The position numbers and the translations under genes are program-made. Under the pieces are notes generated by a model. That model ran no database searches. It saw only the letters and a list, made by a program, of their open reading frames with translations, and had not been told where the DNA came from. From positions 1 to 28,967 of the IMG/VR virus record IMGVR_UViG_3300037553_000324: a stretch of DNA of 28,967 nt; one strand, 5' to 3'. This DNA comes from a virus. Below, piece after piece: positions 1 through 7,355 of the stretch. Every line of letters begins with the position of its first letter. Within the stretch, counting starts at the first letter, position 1.

Positions 1-503
1 CCACCGTGATCAGGCATTTCGATCATGGCATTCATTTTAAAGTATGGTAACTCGAAATGTCCAAACATGTATTTGCATTTTACTTTAGCAACATCTTTGT
101 GTTCGTCACCTACTAACCAAGGAATAATAGCAACGTTATCTTGCAAGAAGTGTTCGTCAACCATTACAATGTTAGACATGTCTCTAGCAAACTCTATACT
201 GTTTAGGTCACGTTTCTCTCTATAAAATAAATCGTGATTACCAGTAATAAAGTAAACTGTTTCGAATGCATTATTTAAACGCTTTAAGTCTTTGATAGTA
301 GAATTCATAGTAGCAATATTAATACTTGCTCTATGATGATGCCAGTCGCCTAGAAATATACAAGTTTCGCAATTCCGTGCTTTCGATTCTTTAATAAACC
401 ATGTTATAAAATTATCACAGTCTATTAAATGCTGTCTACTGTTTTGCTTTAAGCCGTAGTGTATATCGGTGAAACACGCGGCCCTTTCAAAAAGGTTCGC
501 CAT
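1..503 (-). CDS. 47: Recombination endonuclease subunit gp47 (SbcD/Mre11-type), 5' part only
   Basis: This minus-strand gene begins at an ATG at 503 and runs off the left edge, so only about the first 167 residues are present. Three metallophosphoesterase motifs are visible in the right order: D13-I-H15 in CFTDIHYG, G52-D53-W-H-H-H, and G88-N89-H90-D91, followed near residue 150 by FGHFE. These are the metal-binding residues of the Mre11/SbcD/gp47 family. In T4, gp47 pairs with the ATPase gp46 to process DNA ends for recombination-dependent replication. It lies 8 bp downstream of gp55 on the same strand with no clear Shine-Dalgarno sequence, so it is probably translated from the gp55 message. 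A close relation to gp47 rather than another phosphoesterase is inferred from motif order plus the gp55 neighbour; gp46 would be expected just left of the window. Confidence 0.9.
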   Translation of the reverse strand, partial: MANLFERAACFTDIHYGLKQNSRQHLIDCDNFITWFIKESKARNCETCIFLGDWHHHRASINIATMNSTIKDLKRLNNAFETVYFITGNHDLFYREKRDLNSIEFARDMSNIVMVDEHFLQDNVAIIPWLVGDEHKDVAKVKCKYMFGHFELPYFKMNAMIEMPDHG

Positions 504-511
504 AATGTTTG

Positions 512-1390
512 CTACTCGGTTGATGTATTTTCTGCTTCAGCTTCTGCAAGTGCGACCGCACGAAGTTCTCTCATCTCATTTTCGTATGCTATCTGTCTAC
601 CATAACTTGGTAAATGTCCTGACTCGATTAAGATGTCGTCTCTAATTGATTGGTTGCGTTTCTCTAAGTTTAAAACTCTAGTGAAACTGTTATTAACTGT
701 AGCGGTATAATATGCAAACGGATTGTCTGATTTTGCTTCGTTAAACTGTAATCCTATTTGAGCAAGTTGTACTAATGCTTGTCCACGCATTTCGTCAACA
801 TAAGTGTAACCTCGCCAGTTACCTCGTTGACTATAACGCTCGACAAGTTTCATAAACATGCTACCGAGTGTGTTTGTAATTTTTCCATGGGTACAACTAA
901 AATTTCCATTGTGTAGTCCACCCACCCAATGACTCCTAGCAACTTCTCTAGGATTAGTTCCAGCGCCATCTACAATGTAATGCTTGAACGGAGGAAAATT
1001 TAGTTTTGCTTTTGTATCAGCAATAGTTTTAGTTGTTTTCTTACGACCTGGTTCGTCTGGAATATGGTCATATCCCATAACTCTGAATACTAACTCATCT
1101 ACCGGAATTGAAAGAGGATCAACTGCAAAGTCTTTTTGCTTGGGCTTCTTATCCCACCCACCTTCTTTCATGGCAGTTTGATAGCCCTCAGACTGTAACT
1201 TCGCAGATCTGTTTACTTGTGCTCTTTTAATTATAGTTTTATTGATTTCTTTTACGTCCATCAATATAATATCAGGATACATATACATGTCGTCCTGAAC
1301 ATAACAATAAGACATCTTACTAGCATGAATTTGCCTCAGTATGTCTTTATTGTTTAAATAATTAACCTTTTTTGGTTGAGGGTTTGCCAT
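512..1390 (-). CDS. 55: Late-transcription sigma factor gp55, with a long internal insertion
   Basis: The protein has 292 residues. The N-terminus KKVNYLNNKDIL (residues 7-18) matches the start of T4 gp55 (NYVNNKELL). Residues about 165-250, containing RGYTYVDEMRGQALVQLAQ, NPFAYYTATVNNSFTRVLNLEKR, correspond to the sigma region-2-like core of gp55 that binds host RNA polymerase and the late -10 box. T4 gp55 is 185 aa; the extra length is mostly a block of roughly 130 residues (about 25-160) between these parts, of unknown role, with YYPDII-like, lysine-rich and HWVGGLHNGNF segments. The C-terminus is alanine-glutamate rich and ends NTSTE, without the hydrophobic DFLYE-type sliding-clamp-binding tail of T4. 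The start at 1390 is supported by AAGGAGA at 1395-1401. It is the first gene of a minus-strand unit with gp47 and has a host-type promoter immediately upstream. Confidence 0.88.
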   Translation of the reverse strand: MANPQPKKVNYLNNKDILRQIHASKMSYCYVQDDMYMYPDIILMDVKEINKTIIKRAQVNRSAKLQSEGYQTAMKEGGWDKKPKQKDFAVDPLSIPVDELVFRVMGYDHIPDEPGRKKTTKTIADTKAKLNFPPFKHYIVDGAGTNPREVARSHWVGGLHNGNFSCTHGKITNTLGSMFMKLVERYSQRGNWRGYTYVDEMRGQALVQLAQIGLQFNEAKSDNPFAYYTATVNNSFTRVLNLEKRNQSIRDDILIESGHLPSYGRQIAYENEMRELRAVALAEAEAENTSTE

Positions 1391-1394
1391 ATAA

Positions 1395-1401
1395 TCTCCT
1401 T
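1395..1401 (-). promoter_or_regulatory. Shine-Dalgarno site of gp55
   Basis: AAGGAGA on the minus strand sits 4 nt before the ATG at 1390 and fixes that start codon. It is a strong match to the 16S anti-SD, stronger than the sites before gp47 or the giant ORF. Confidence 0.8.
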
Positions 1402-1412
1402 AGTTAAACAGT

Positions 1413-1441
1413 AGTATAGTGTCTAAACAAGATAAAGTCAA
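1413..1441 (-). promoter_or_regulatory. Host sigma-70-type (early) promoter for gp55-gp47
   Basis: On the minus strand the -35 is TTGACT (1441-1436) and the -10 is TATACT (1418-1413), separated by exactly 17 bp. Each hexamer is one base from consensus. Transcription would start near 1406, giving a leader of about 16 nt that contains the AAGGAGA ribosome site. The same two hexamers with the same spacing recur at 7667-7695 before the other minus-strand unit, which makes a chance match unlikely. Sigma-70 recognition implies expression before phage late transcription, as expected for gp55. Confidence 0.82.
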
Positions 1442-1481
1442 CTGTTTTCTGATAATAGTACTAATAATTAAAACGTACTAT

Positions 1482-1489
1482 TATTTATC
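1482..1489 (-). promoter_or_regulatory. Possible minus-strand late promoter box (GATAAATA)
   Basis: Read on the minus strand, 1489-1482 is GATAAATA, the mirror of the plus-strand box at 1492-1499, separated from it by 2 bp. By T4 late-promoter spacing (box at -13 to -6) it would start RNA near 1476 and transcribe gp55 with a leader of about 86 nt. It could give gp55 a second, self-driven promoter, or it may simply be the other arm of a palindrome. No second gene-start box on the minus strand supports it, so the call is tentative. Confidence 0.4.
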
Positions 1490-1491
1490 GT

Positions 1492-1499
1492 GATAAATA
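1492..1499 (+). promoter_or_regulatory. Late promoter box GATAAATA for the gp48-gp53-hub-gp5 operon
   Basis: GATAAATA differs at one base from the T4 late -10 box TATAAATA, which is read by gp55-bound RNA polymerase and needs no -35. With the T4 geometry the start site would be about 1505, which is the base just before the ribosome site AGGAG (1506-1510) of the gene at 1517. The same octamer recurs at 7735-7742 before gp25. By eye I found no other GATAAATA at a plus-strand gene start in the window. Confidence 0.75.
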
Positions 1500-1505
1500 G
1501 TATAT

Positions 1506-1510
1506 AGGAG
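1506..1510 (+). promoter_or_regulatory. Shine-Dalgarno site of the gp48-like gene
   Basis: AGGAG lies 6 nt before the ATG at 1517. If the late promoter at 1492-1499 is used with T4 spacing, the whole leader would be about 12 nt and consist of little more than this site. Confidence 0.75.
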
Positions 1511-1516
1511 CACAAT

Positions 1517-2254
1517 ATGGCAAATGAAACAGAATATACCCAACCTTATATAGGAGGTACCTCAGAATTTGATCAACTCATGAGCAGAAGCGATGGGTCA
1601 AAGATGGACACAGTAGATTGGCGAGCAAGGATCCGACCTAAGAAGGGCGGAGAGAGATGGGCATACGGACTATACGATCCTGATAATCCTACAGAGGATA
1701 AAATAGATAGTGTTCTAAAACCATTGCAAGATAAAGGCGGAATTGTATTTCCTTATACTCCAGACATTTTCCTTGCGGCGTCAGTAGATTACAACGAATC
1801 AACTCAGCAAGGTACTAACTATCCGTTTTATACATACATTAATAGTAGACCTACAACGCTACCTATCACAGGAACGTTTACAGCAAATACTATAGAAGAA
1901 GCACAATACATGTTAGCAATATTTCATTTTTTAAGAAGTATTACTAAAGCATTCTATGGTGATAGTGCTGTTAAGACTGGATTCTACGGAACTCCACCTC
2001 CAGTATTATTATTTGAATACTTAGGAGAATTTGGATTTAACAAAGTGCCAGTTATTATACGAAACTATAACTTCCAATTGCCACCCAACGTAGATTACGT
2101 TCCAGTTAAATATGGTGACACCACAACAATGATGCCAACAGAAACCAGTATAATGATAGAACTTGCACCTCAATACACATATAGAAAAACTAGAAAGAAA
2201 TTTAACTTGGGAGAATTTACTAGTGGCAGAGCATTAAAGGATGGGTTTATCTAA
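1517..2254 (+). CDS. 48: Baseplate tail-tube cap protein, gp48-like
   Basis: This 245-residue protein has no membrane segment or signal peptide. The middle and C-terminal parts (TFTANTIEEAQYMLAIFHFLRSITK, GTPPPVLLFEYLG, then PNVDYVPV and a final beta-rich IMIELAPQYTYRKTRKKF... KDGFI) follow the pattern of gp48-type tube-cap proteins of marine T4-like phages. In T4, gp48 and gp54 close the baseplate hub and start tail-tube polymerisation. T4 gp48 is longer (364 aa), so the N-terminal part is shortened or replaced here. It is the first gene after a late promoter and its stop overlaps the gp53 start (TAATG). The alternative is a gp54-type protein; the tail-tube-junction role is more certain than the exact T4 gene name. 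Confidence 0.65.
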   Translation: MANETEYTQPYIGGTSEFDQLMSRSDGSKMDTVDWRARIRPKKGGERWAYGLYDPDNPTEDKIDSVLKPLQDKGGIVFPYTPDIFLAASVDYNESTQQGTNYPFYTYINSRPTTLPITGTFTANTIEEAQYMLAIFHFLRSITKAFYGDSAVKTGFYGTPPPVLLFEYLGEFGFNKVPVIIRNYNFQLPPNVDYVPVKYGDTTTMMPTETSIMIELAPQYTYRKTRKKFNLGEFTSGRALKDGFI

Positions 2255-2553
2255 TGGCTAGTTTTAACAGCAGAGAAAGTTTCCTACGTCGAGCACCAAC
2301 AAATGGGTTATACCTCGATATTAATGATTTGCCTAAACTTCCAAAAAGTCGTGCAGATAGATTATATGCAGTAGAGCCTAAGTATGCAAAACGACCTGAC
2401 CTACTAGCACACGAGCTGTTCGGTACTGTTAGACTGTGGTGGGTGTTTGCATTAAGAAACCCAGACGAAATAGTAGATCCTATAGAAGATTTTGTATCAG
2501 GCTTATCAATTTATATACCTACTAAAGAAACTATCGATAGGGTAATTGGCTAA
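2254..2553 (+). CDS. 53: Baseplate wedge protein gp53 (short form)
   Basis: The protein has 99 residues. The core, residues about 32-75 (RADRLYAVEPKYAKRPDLLAHELFGTVRLWWVFALRN-PDEIVDP), matches the conserved part of gp53: a YxIxxxxRPdxLAxxIYGxxxLWWVlxxxN pattern followed by a short DP-containing loop and a IYIPTKE strand. In T4, gp53 (196 aa) clamps neighbouring wedges around the hub during baseplate assembly; this copy is about half that length and resembles the compact LysM-like form. It overlaps its neighbours by one base on each side (TAATG), so its output is probably tied to theirs. Confidence 0.85.
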   Translation: MASFNSRESFLRRAPTNGLYLDINDLPKLPKSRADRLYAVEPKYAKRPDLLAHELFGTVRLWWVFALRNPDEIVDPIEDFVSGLSIYIPTKETIDRVIG

Positions 2554-4973
2554 TGGCTTGGTTTTCTAGCGACGATGAGGAAGATAAGGAAAAAACTTCA
2601 TCTCCTATAGTAGAAGATAGGTGGCTCGGCGCAGTTGCGGGCAATAAATTAGACGGTTATAATAACTCCACATACAACTGGCGGCTTTATATGATACCAG
2701 ATGATGACGGCGATGGCGGTGGATATATGAACGGTGCCCTAAAAGCTGAACCAGCAAATACAGTAATTATTGCCCAGACGGGTGTAACTGGTATAGCAAT
2801 AGATAATGTATCCTTAAACATTGTTAAAGGTAACTCTGGTGCATTTGTTACTAACGGTTCGTTTACACTTATACAACCAGGTGCCGCAGACTTACTAGAT
2901 CAAATACAACTATCTAAAAAAGTATTAGGCATTGAAGCAGGCATGTTTGCTAATGTACCAATATTTCTAGAGTTATCTTTTAAAGGCTATACAGAAGATA
3001 TAGATGATACCGAAGCGGAAGGCAAGCCTGTTACGATTGACGGTCCATGGTGCTGGCAATGTGAGATTGCAACTATCGATGTGAGTATAACTGAAGAAGG
3101 TAGCACATACGACTTTACAATAGTTATTGGATCTCAAAACGCATACTCAGATATATTTTATACACTTCCAGCTGACACTAGTATGACTGGTAGCACTATT
3201 GCTGAGTGTATTGAAAATTTACAGGAAACACTTACTAAGTTTAGAGAAGACAATTATAAAGAACATGCTGTACAAGACGAAGTAGAATTTGACCTATCTC
3301 AATTGAGATCCGTAATTGGCGAGGGCGAAATTAAATATAACAGCTATGAAAATGCGGAGCAAATAAACAGATTAATGAATGCTCAAGCCCAGGGTATTAA
3401 AACAAGAAAAGAATATGATAAAGTATTAGAAGATAACCCAGAAAGTTTAGATGGTGGAATTAAAGCATCGGGCGGAATTTTCCGGAGAGACAGAATACAA
3501 ATTAAAGAAGGCACAAACTTCCATAGAATTTTAACAACATTGCTTGTGATGAACGAGGAGTTTTTAGATACATGCCAAAGAAAAAAAGGGGCAATGGATG
3601 ATCCAAATATAAATGAAGACGGGTTTGACTTAGCACAAACATTTACGAAATGGTACAGGATTAATGCATACGTTGAATGGAAAGAATATGATCATAGACG
3701 AAACACTTATGCAAAAAAGATTACATACCAGCCTGTGATTTATGACACGGCAGACGGCGACCAAATTATGGCGGCGGCAGAAAATAACACCAAGAAAGAA
3801 GATGTTAATATTCGAATCAAGGAAATGTCAATTAAGAAAGCATATCATTACTTGTATACCGGACTAAATGACCAAATATTAAATGCTGATATTTCGTACC
3901 ATGCAGGACAGTTACTATTAGGTGCACCCGGCGGAGGAAAGCTAGGAGACGCATCTACTAATCCTAACGCTCCAGGCGGTCAGGCAAGTACTGGCGACCC
4001 AGATGGGACTCAAGCCAAGGGTGATTACGCTGTGGCAACTGCAGACATAGATGGATTATCGAACCAATTGGCTACTGACTCGAACCTAATGCAACGTGTT
4101 CAAGATAAACTCAATTTAACAGAGACAGAAAAGAAAGCTATACAAGACGATGAACAAAAAAGAAAGAATTTAGCAGAAGCAATAATATTTTTAAATGCAC
4201 AAGGATCAAATCCATTAGGTTACAAGAAAAGCGAAGCAAAAGGAACAAATCCATATGTACCAGTCAGCCCGACTGATGTAGTAGATGATACTTACTCACC
4301 GGAGCCAAGCGGGTATCTATATAGTGCAGAATTATTATCAGACACAGGTGGAAGTGAAACTGTTATAGGTGAACTTAGTGGAGCAACAGCACTTAATACT
4401 TTAAAAAATTCACTTAATGCTAAGGATGATGATGAAGATACTGGCCCGAGACCAGGCTTTGGCTATGCGGCAAGTATTGTGTCTACGTCAGGCAACACTA
4501 GTGACGGAACAGCTAAAGCAACATTGTTTGGATACATGTTCCAAAATGTTAATGATGCTAGTATTTTAGTTGACTTAAATTTAAAAGTTAGGGGCGATCC
4601 GTGGTACTTAGGTGCGAAGCCAAAAGATCCAATAAAGGGAAGAGACATGGCCCAACGGATTTCAGATAGTGGAACGGCAACCAGTCTAGATGCTATATCA
4701 TACGACGGTAATGATAATTACTTTTTGTTTACAATGCAAACTCCTAGGGTAATAGACCCTGATGTAGACGATGAAGATAACAACACAGGGTATATGAGTC
4801 AAAAAGGCACATCATACTTTATAAGTGGGGTATATCAAATTATGGGAGTAACAGCAAATTTTAACGGTGGCATGTTTGATTTAGATTTAAATGCTAAAAA
4901 GCAAACAGCACTAGACTTATCTAAATACGATCTCGTAAATGTAGATTATAATTTAAGTGAAGGTGACGAGTAA
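2553..4973 (+). CDS. Large baseplate hub-type structural protein (gp27 position)
   Basis: This 806-residue acidic protein lies directly before the spike gene gp5, where a hub protein is expected. Residues about 30-205 form a beta-rich N-terminal domain (NWRLYMIP, VIIAQTGVTGIAIDNVSLNIV, GSFTLIQP, PIFLELSFKGYTED) typical of large marine T4-like hub-region proteins. Residues about 455-490 are a Gly/Pro/Asp linker. The C-terminal domain, about 678-791, contains LKVRGDPWYLG and later FISGVYQIMGVTANFNGGMFDLDLNAKK, a pattern seen in phage hub proteins that bind the spike. A T4 gp27-like ring role is inferred from order and these motifs; I cannot show direct gp27 homology. Starts and stops overlap neighbours by TAATG on both sides. 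Confidence 0.6.
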   Translation: MAWFSSDDEEDKEKTSSPIVEDRWLGAVAGNKLDGYNNSTYNWRLYMIPDDDGDGGGYMNGALKAEPANTVIIAQTGVTGIAIDNVSLNIVKGNSGAFVTNGSFTLIQPGAADLLDQIQLSKKVLGIEAGMFANVPIFLELSFKGYTEDIDDTEAEGKPVTIDGPWCWQCEIATIDVSITEEGSTYDFTIVIGSQNAYSDIFYTLPADTSMTGSTIAECIENLQETLTKFREDNYKEHAVQDEVEFDLSQLRSVIGEGEIKYNSYENAEQINRLMNAQAQGIKTRKEYDKVLEDNPESLDGGIKASGGIFRRDRIQIKEGTNFHRILTTLLVMNEEFLDTCQRKKGAMDDPNINEDGFDLAQTFTKWYRINAYVEWKEYDHRRNTYAKKITYQPVIYDTADGDQIMAAAENNTKKEDVNIRIKEMSIKKAYHYLYTGLNDQILNADISYHAGQLLLGAPGGGKLGDASTNPNAPGGQASTGDPDGTQAKGDYAVATADIDGLSNQLATDSNLMQRVQDKLNLTETEKKAIQDDEQKRKNLAEAIIFLNAQGSNPLGYKKSEAKGTNPYVPVSPTDVVDDTYSPEPSGYLYSAELLSDTGGSETVIGELSGATALNTLKNSLNAKDDDEDTGPRPGFGYAASIVSTSGNTSDGTAKATLFGYMFQNVNDASILVDLNLKVRGDPWYLGAKPKDPIKGRDMAQRISDSGTATSLDAISYDGNDNYFLFTMQTPRVIDPDVDDEDNNTGYMSQKGTSYFISGVYQIMGVTANFNGGMFDLDLNAKKQTALDLSKYDLVNVDYNLSEGDE

Positions 4974-6538
4974 TGAGTATAAGCGGAAAATATAAAGCAG
5001 ATAAATTTAAAGTTAGTAGAACTAACCCAGTAGAATCATTTCGAAAAAATGCAGATTTAGATTTTGGTATATACTTAGGAGAAGTTATAGTTAGACCAAA
5101 AGATGATACTCACTCTGGGCGATTAACAGTATACATACCATCACTAGGTAAAGACAGAGATAATCCAAGTAACTGGGTAAATGCTTTTTGGAGTACACCG
5201 TTCGGCGGAAGTACACCTTCCAATAGAATAGGTACAGAAGTAACATCATATCTTGAAACACAAAAAACATACGGCATGTGGATGGTCCCACCCGATGTAG
5301 GTAACTGGGTACTAGTATGTTTTGCTGATGGTAAATCTAAACAGCCGTTTGTATTAAGTTGTTTACTTCCGGACCAAATGGCTTACATGGTACCTGGTAA
5401 CGCTGGTGGCAAAACATGGGGCCTAGACCAAAAATTACCTGTAGCAGAAGTTAATAGAAATACTGAAACTTTAGATCATGGTAATTACTCTGAGAGACCA
5501 ATAAACCCGTACATAACAAAACCTATTTTAGACCAGGGATTAATTAACGACAAGCTCAGAGGTATATCTACTTCTAGTGCAAGAAGAGAATCGCCAAGTT
5601 CAGTATTTGGAATATCTACTCCTGGTGCAGAAGATTTAAATGTAGAAACAAGTAAAAAAGACGGCACACACAGAACAGGTGGACACAGTTTTGTAATGGA
5701 CGATGGCGATATTGATGGCGCAAGTAGAAATATAAGAATTAGAACAGCAGGTGGCAATCAAGTATTAATGGACGACACTAACGGACTAATTTATATAATA
5801 AATGCAAAAGGTAATGCATGGATAGAGATGAGTGGAGATGGAGACATTCAAATCTATAGTGAAAAAGATATTTCATACAGAGCTAAAGGCAACATTAATA
5901 TACGAGCAGACAAACACTTAAACTTAGAAGGTAACACATCCGTAAATATTGCGGCTGGTGTATATGGTGAAGCACACGAACAACAGGACGAAGACGGCAA
6001 CCAACGTGGCGTACTTAACATCAATGCCGGTGCAGAAGCCTCCATGAAAGTTATGAAAGACTTTGTTTTAGACGTGGACGAGAAAGGCAGTATGCATTTA
6101 ACTGCTAGAAACAACATATTTGCTACAGCAGAAAAAGACATGCATGTAAATGCTAAAGCTAATATGTATAATACAGCACAGGATACTCAACACATTAGGT
6201 CCGGTGGAGAAACTACTGTACAGGCTGGAGGCAGAGCAAACGTATTAGGCAGTACAGTACATTTAAATGATGGTGGTAGTGCAACACAAGCAGAGCCTAG
6301 TCTATCAGCAACCGCAATTCCACTAAATGGTTATAAGGATCAAGGAGTACTAGTACCAGGGTGGGAGTATGATATCCAAGCGACTAGCAAGGAGAATCCA
6401 TTAACAACTGAAGGTAAGAGAGAAGATGAGGACGACGGTGATGAAATTAATAGTATTATAGATACAACAATGCTGACTCGCGAGCCATACATTGATCACA
6501 TCAGAGACGGAAATGATTGGGAGCCGGGTGCCTCTTAA
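4973..6538 (+). CDS. 5: Baseplate spike protein gp5 (OB fold plus beta-helix, no lysozyme domain)
   Basis: The protein has 521 residues. Residues about 30-160 form the OB-fold: GEVIVRPKDDTHSGRLTVYIPSLG, then GMWMVPPDVGNWVLVCFADG and an FVLSCLLPD strand. Residues about 225-440 show the short alternating strands and turns of an intertwined beta-helix (GGNQVLMDDTNGLIYIINAKGN, DGDIQIYSEKDISYRAKGNINI, ADKHLNLEGNTSVNIAAG), as in the gp5/VgrG needle that pierces the outer membrane. T4 gp5 carries a lysozyme domain between these parts; here residues 160-225 are only a linker-like stretch, so enzymatic wall digestion would need another protein. The C-terminus (IDHIRDGNDWEPGAS) is acidic. Last gene of the four-gene late operon; its stop touches the stop of the convergent gene. 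Confidence 0.85.
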   Translation: MSISGKYKADKFKVSRTNPVESFRKNADLDFGIYLGEVIVRPKDDTHSGRLTVYIPSLGKDRDNPSNWVNAFWSTPFGGSTPSNRIGTEVTSYLETQKTYGMWMVPPDVGNWVLVCFADGKSKQPFVLSCLLPDQMAYMVPGNAGGKTWGLDQKLPVAEVNRNTETLDHGNYSERPINPYITKPILDQGLINDKLRGISTSSARRESPSSVFGISTPGAEDLNVETSKKDGTHRTGGHSFVMDDGDIDGASRNIRIRTAGGNQVLMDDTNGLIYIINAKGNAWIEMSGDGDIQIYSEKDISYRAKGNINIRADKHLNLEGNTSVNIAAGVYGEAHEQQDEDGNQRGVLNINAGAEASMKVMKDFVLDVDEKGSMHLTARNNIFATAEKDMHVNAKANMYNTAQDTQHIRSGGETTVQAGGRANVLGSTVHLNDGGSATQAEPSLSATAIPLNGYKDQGVLVPGWEYDIQATSKENPLTTEGKREDEDDGDEINSIIDTTMLTREPYIDHIRDGNDWEPGAS

Positions 6539-6542
6539 TTAA
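6535..6542. repeat. Palindrome shared by two convergent stop codons (TTAATTAA)
   Basis: The TAA of gp5 (6536-6538) and the TAA of the minus-strand gene (6541-6539) abut with no intervening base inside TTAATTAA. There is therefore no space for an intergenic terminator. A T-run at 6555-6560 lies just inside the minus-strand gene, but I see no convincing GC stem before it. Confidence 0.85.
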
Positions 6543-6736
6543 GAATTATTTAAACTTTTTTGTAAATCAGCAAACTTTATATAAGCCCTATATTTGCCTT
6601 CTTGTTCTTCAGCAACCATTTTTTTAAGTCTTTCTATTTCGGCTCGTAATCTATAGTTCTCATTATTCTTTTCGACAAGCATAACCCGTAATTCTTCTTC
6701 TAATGTGTCGTTAAGTGATGAATTGATGTTAGTCAT
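6539..6736 (-). CDS. Small coiled-coil protein of unknown function
   Basis: The minus-strand frame gives 65 residues from the ATG at 6736, which I prefer to an in-frame start 36 bp upstream because this ATG overlaps the end of the hydrolase gene by 8 bp, the usual coupled arrangement. Residues about 10-50 are highly charged with a heptad-like pattern (LEEELRVMLVEKNNENYRLRAEIERLKKMVAEEQEGKYR), predicting one long amphipathic helix that could form a coiled coil. There is no cysteine, signal or membrane segment. It is the last gene of the three-gene minus-strand cassette. I do not recognise a family; an oligomerisation or partner-binding role is possible but unproven. Confidence 0.7.
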   Translation of the reverse strand: MTNINSSLNDTLEEELRVMLVEKNNENYRLRAEIERLKKMVAEEQEGKYRAYIKFADLQKSLNNS

Positions 6737-7355
6737 AAAATATCTCAGATTTAATAATTTCCACTGTTTCAAAATTAACTAGTACTTCGTTGTGACTAGT
6801 ACCCATTTCAATCTGTTTCAAATTATTAAAATTACTTGGAACAGATTTCTGTGTTCTAACCGTAAGAGTGCCGTCGTTTGACTCTCCCATACCGGCAAGA
6901 GCATTACCGAATCCTCTAGTTCCGGTAGTTACTATATTAATTATCTTAAAATCGTTATTAACACTTTGTAATGCTGTAATAAACGCACTCTTTGGATTTA
7001 ATGCTGTAAATAGTTTACTATGTCTGAATGCATACGACAGCCACTTTGCTGTTCTACTGCCGGCCCATGGAGCACTCATAGCTATAAAGGCGTTGCAATT
7101 AGCAAATGATTGTACTGCTTTTATTCCTAGTAAACATCCGTAACTATGTGCTATTACGGAAAATGGCGCATGACCGAACTCGTCGAGTATTTGCATTTTT
7201 ATACGATTTACCAATCTTTCAGGCTTTTCATGAGTATCGTACTCTATGAAAAGTACGTTATGCTCTGGCAAAAATATGTGTAAATAGTTATAACTAATTG
7301 CAGATGCGCCGCTCCCATGTATGAAAACTATATTTTTACTATCCTCTACTAGCAT
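6729..7355 (-). CDS. Alpha/beta hydrolase (lipase/esterase-like serine hydrolase)
   Basis: This 208-residue protein has the parts of a small alpha/beta hydrolase in order: strand plus oxyanion loop VFIHGSGAS (residues 10-18), nucleophile elbow I-A-H-S71-Y-G-C around residue 71, an acidic candidate D161 in ESNDGTLTV, and a catalytic histidine candidate H188 in GTSHNEVL. The nucleophile elbow reads A-H-S-Y-G, with Ala in place of the first Gly of GxSxG, a variant tolerated in the family. There is no signal peptide, so it probably acts inside the infected cell. The substrate cannot be read from sequence. The gene overlaps the upstream gene by 17 bp and the downstream gene by 8 bp and is transcribed against the flanking structural genes, from a host-type promoter. 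Confidence 0.82.
   Translation of the reverse strand: MLVEDSKNIVFIHGSGASAISYNYLHIFLPEHNVLFIEYDTHEKPERLVNRIKMQILDEFGHAPFSVIAHSYGCLLGIKAVQSFANCNAFIAMSAPWAGSRTAKWLSYAFRHSKLFTALNPKSAFITALQSVNNDFKIINIVTTGTRGFGNALAGMGESNDGTLTVRTQKSVPSNFNNLKQIEMGTSHNEVLVNFETVEIIKSEIFYD

Noticed and set aside
25-225. Short plus-strand frame opposite gp47
   Set aside because: It is the antisense shadow of the metallophosphoesterase gene, whose motifs are clear on the minus strand.
3918-3944. Walker A-like GAPGGGKL in the hub protein
   Set aside because: The residue after GK is Leu, not Ser/Thr, no Walker B or ATPase core follows, and it lies in a Gly/Pro/Asp linker.
6543-6570. Rho-independent terminator at the gp5/coiled-coil gene junction
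   Set aside because: There is a T-run (6555-6560) but no GC-rich stem before it on either strand.
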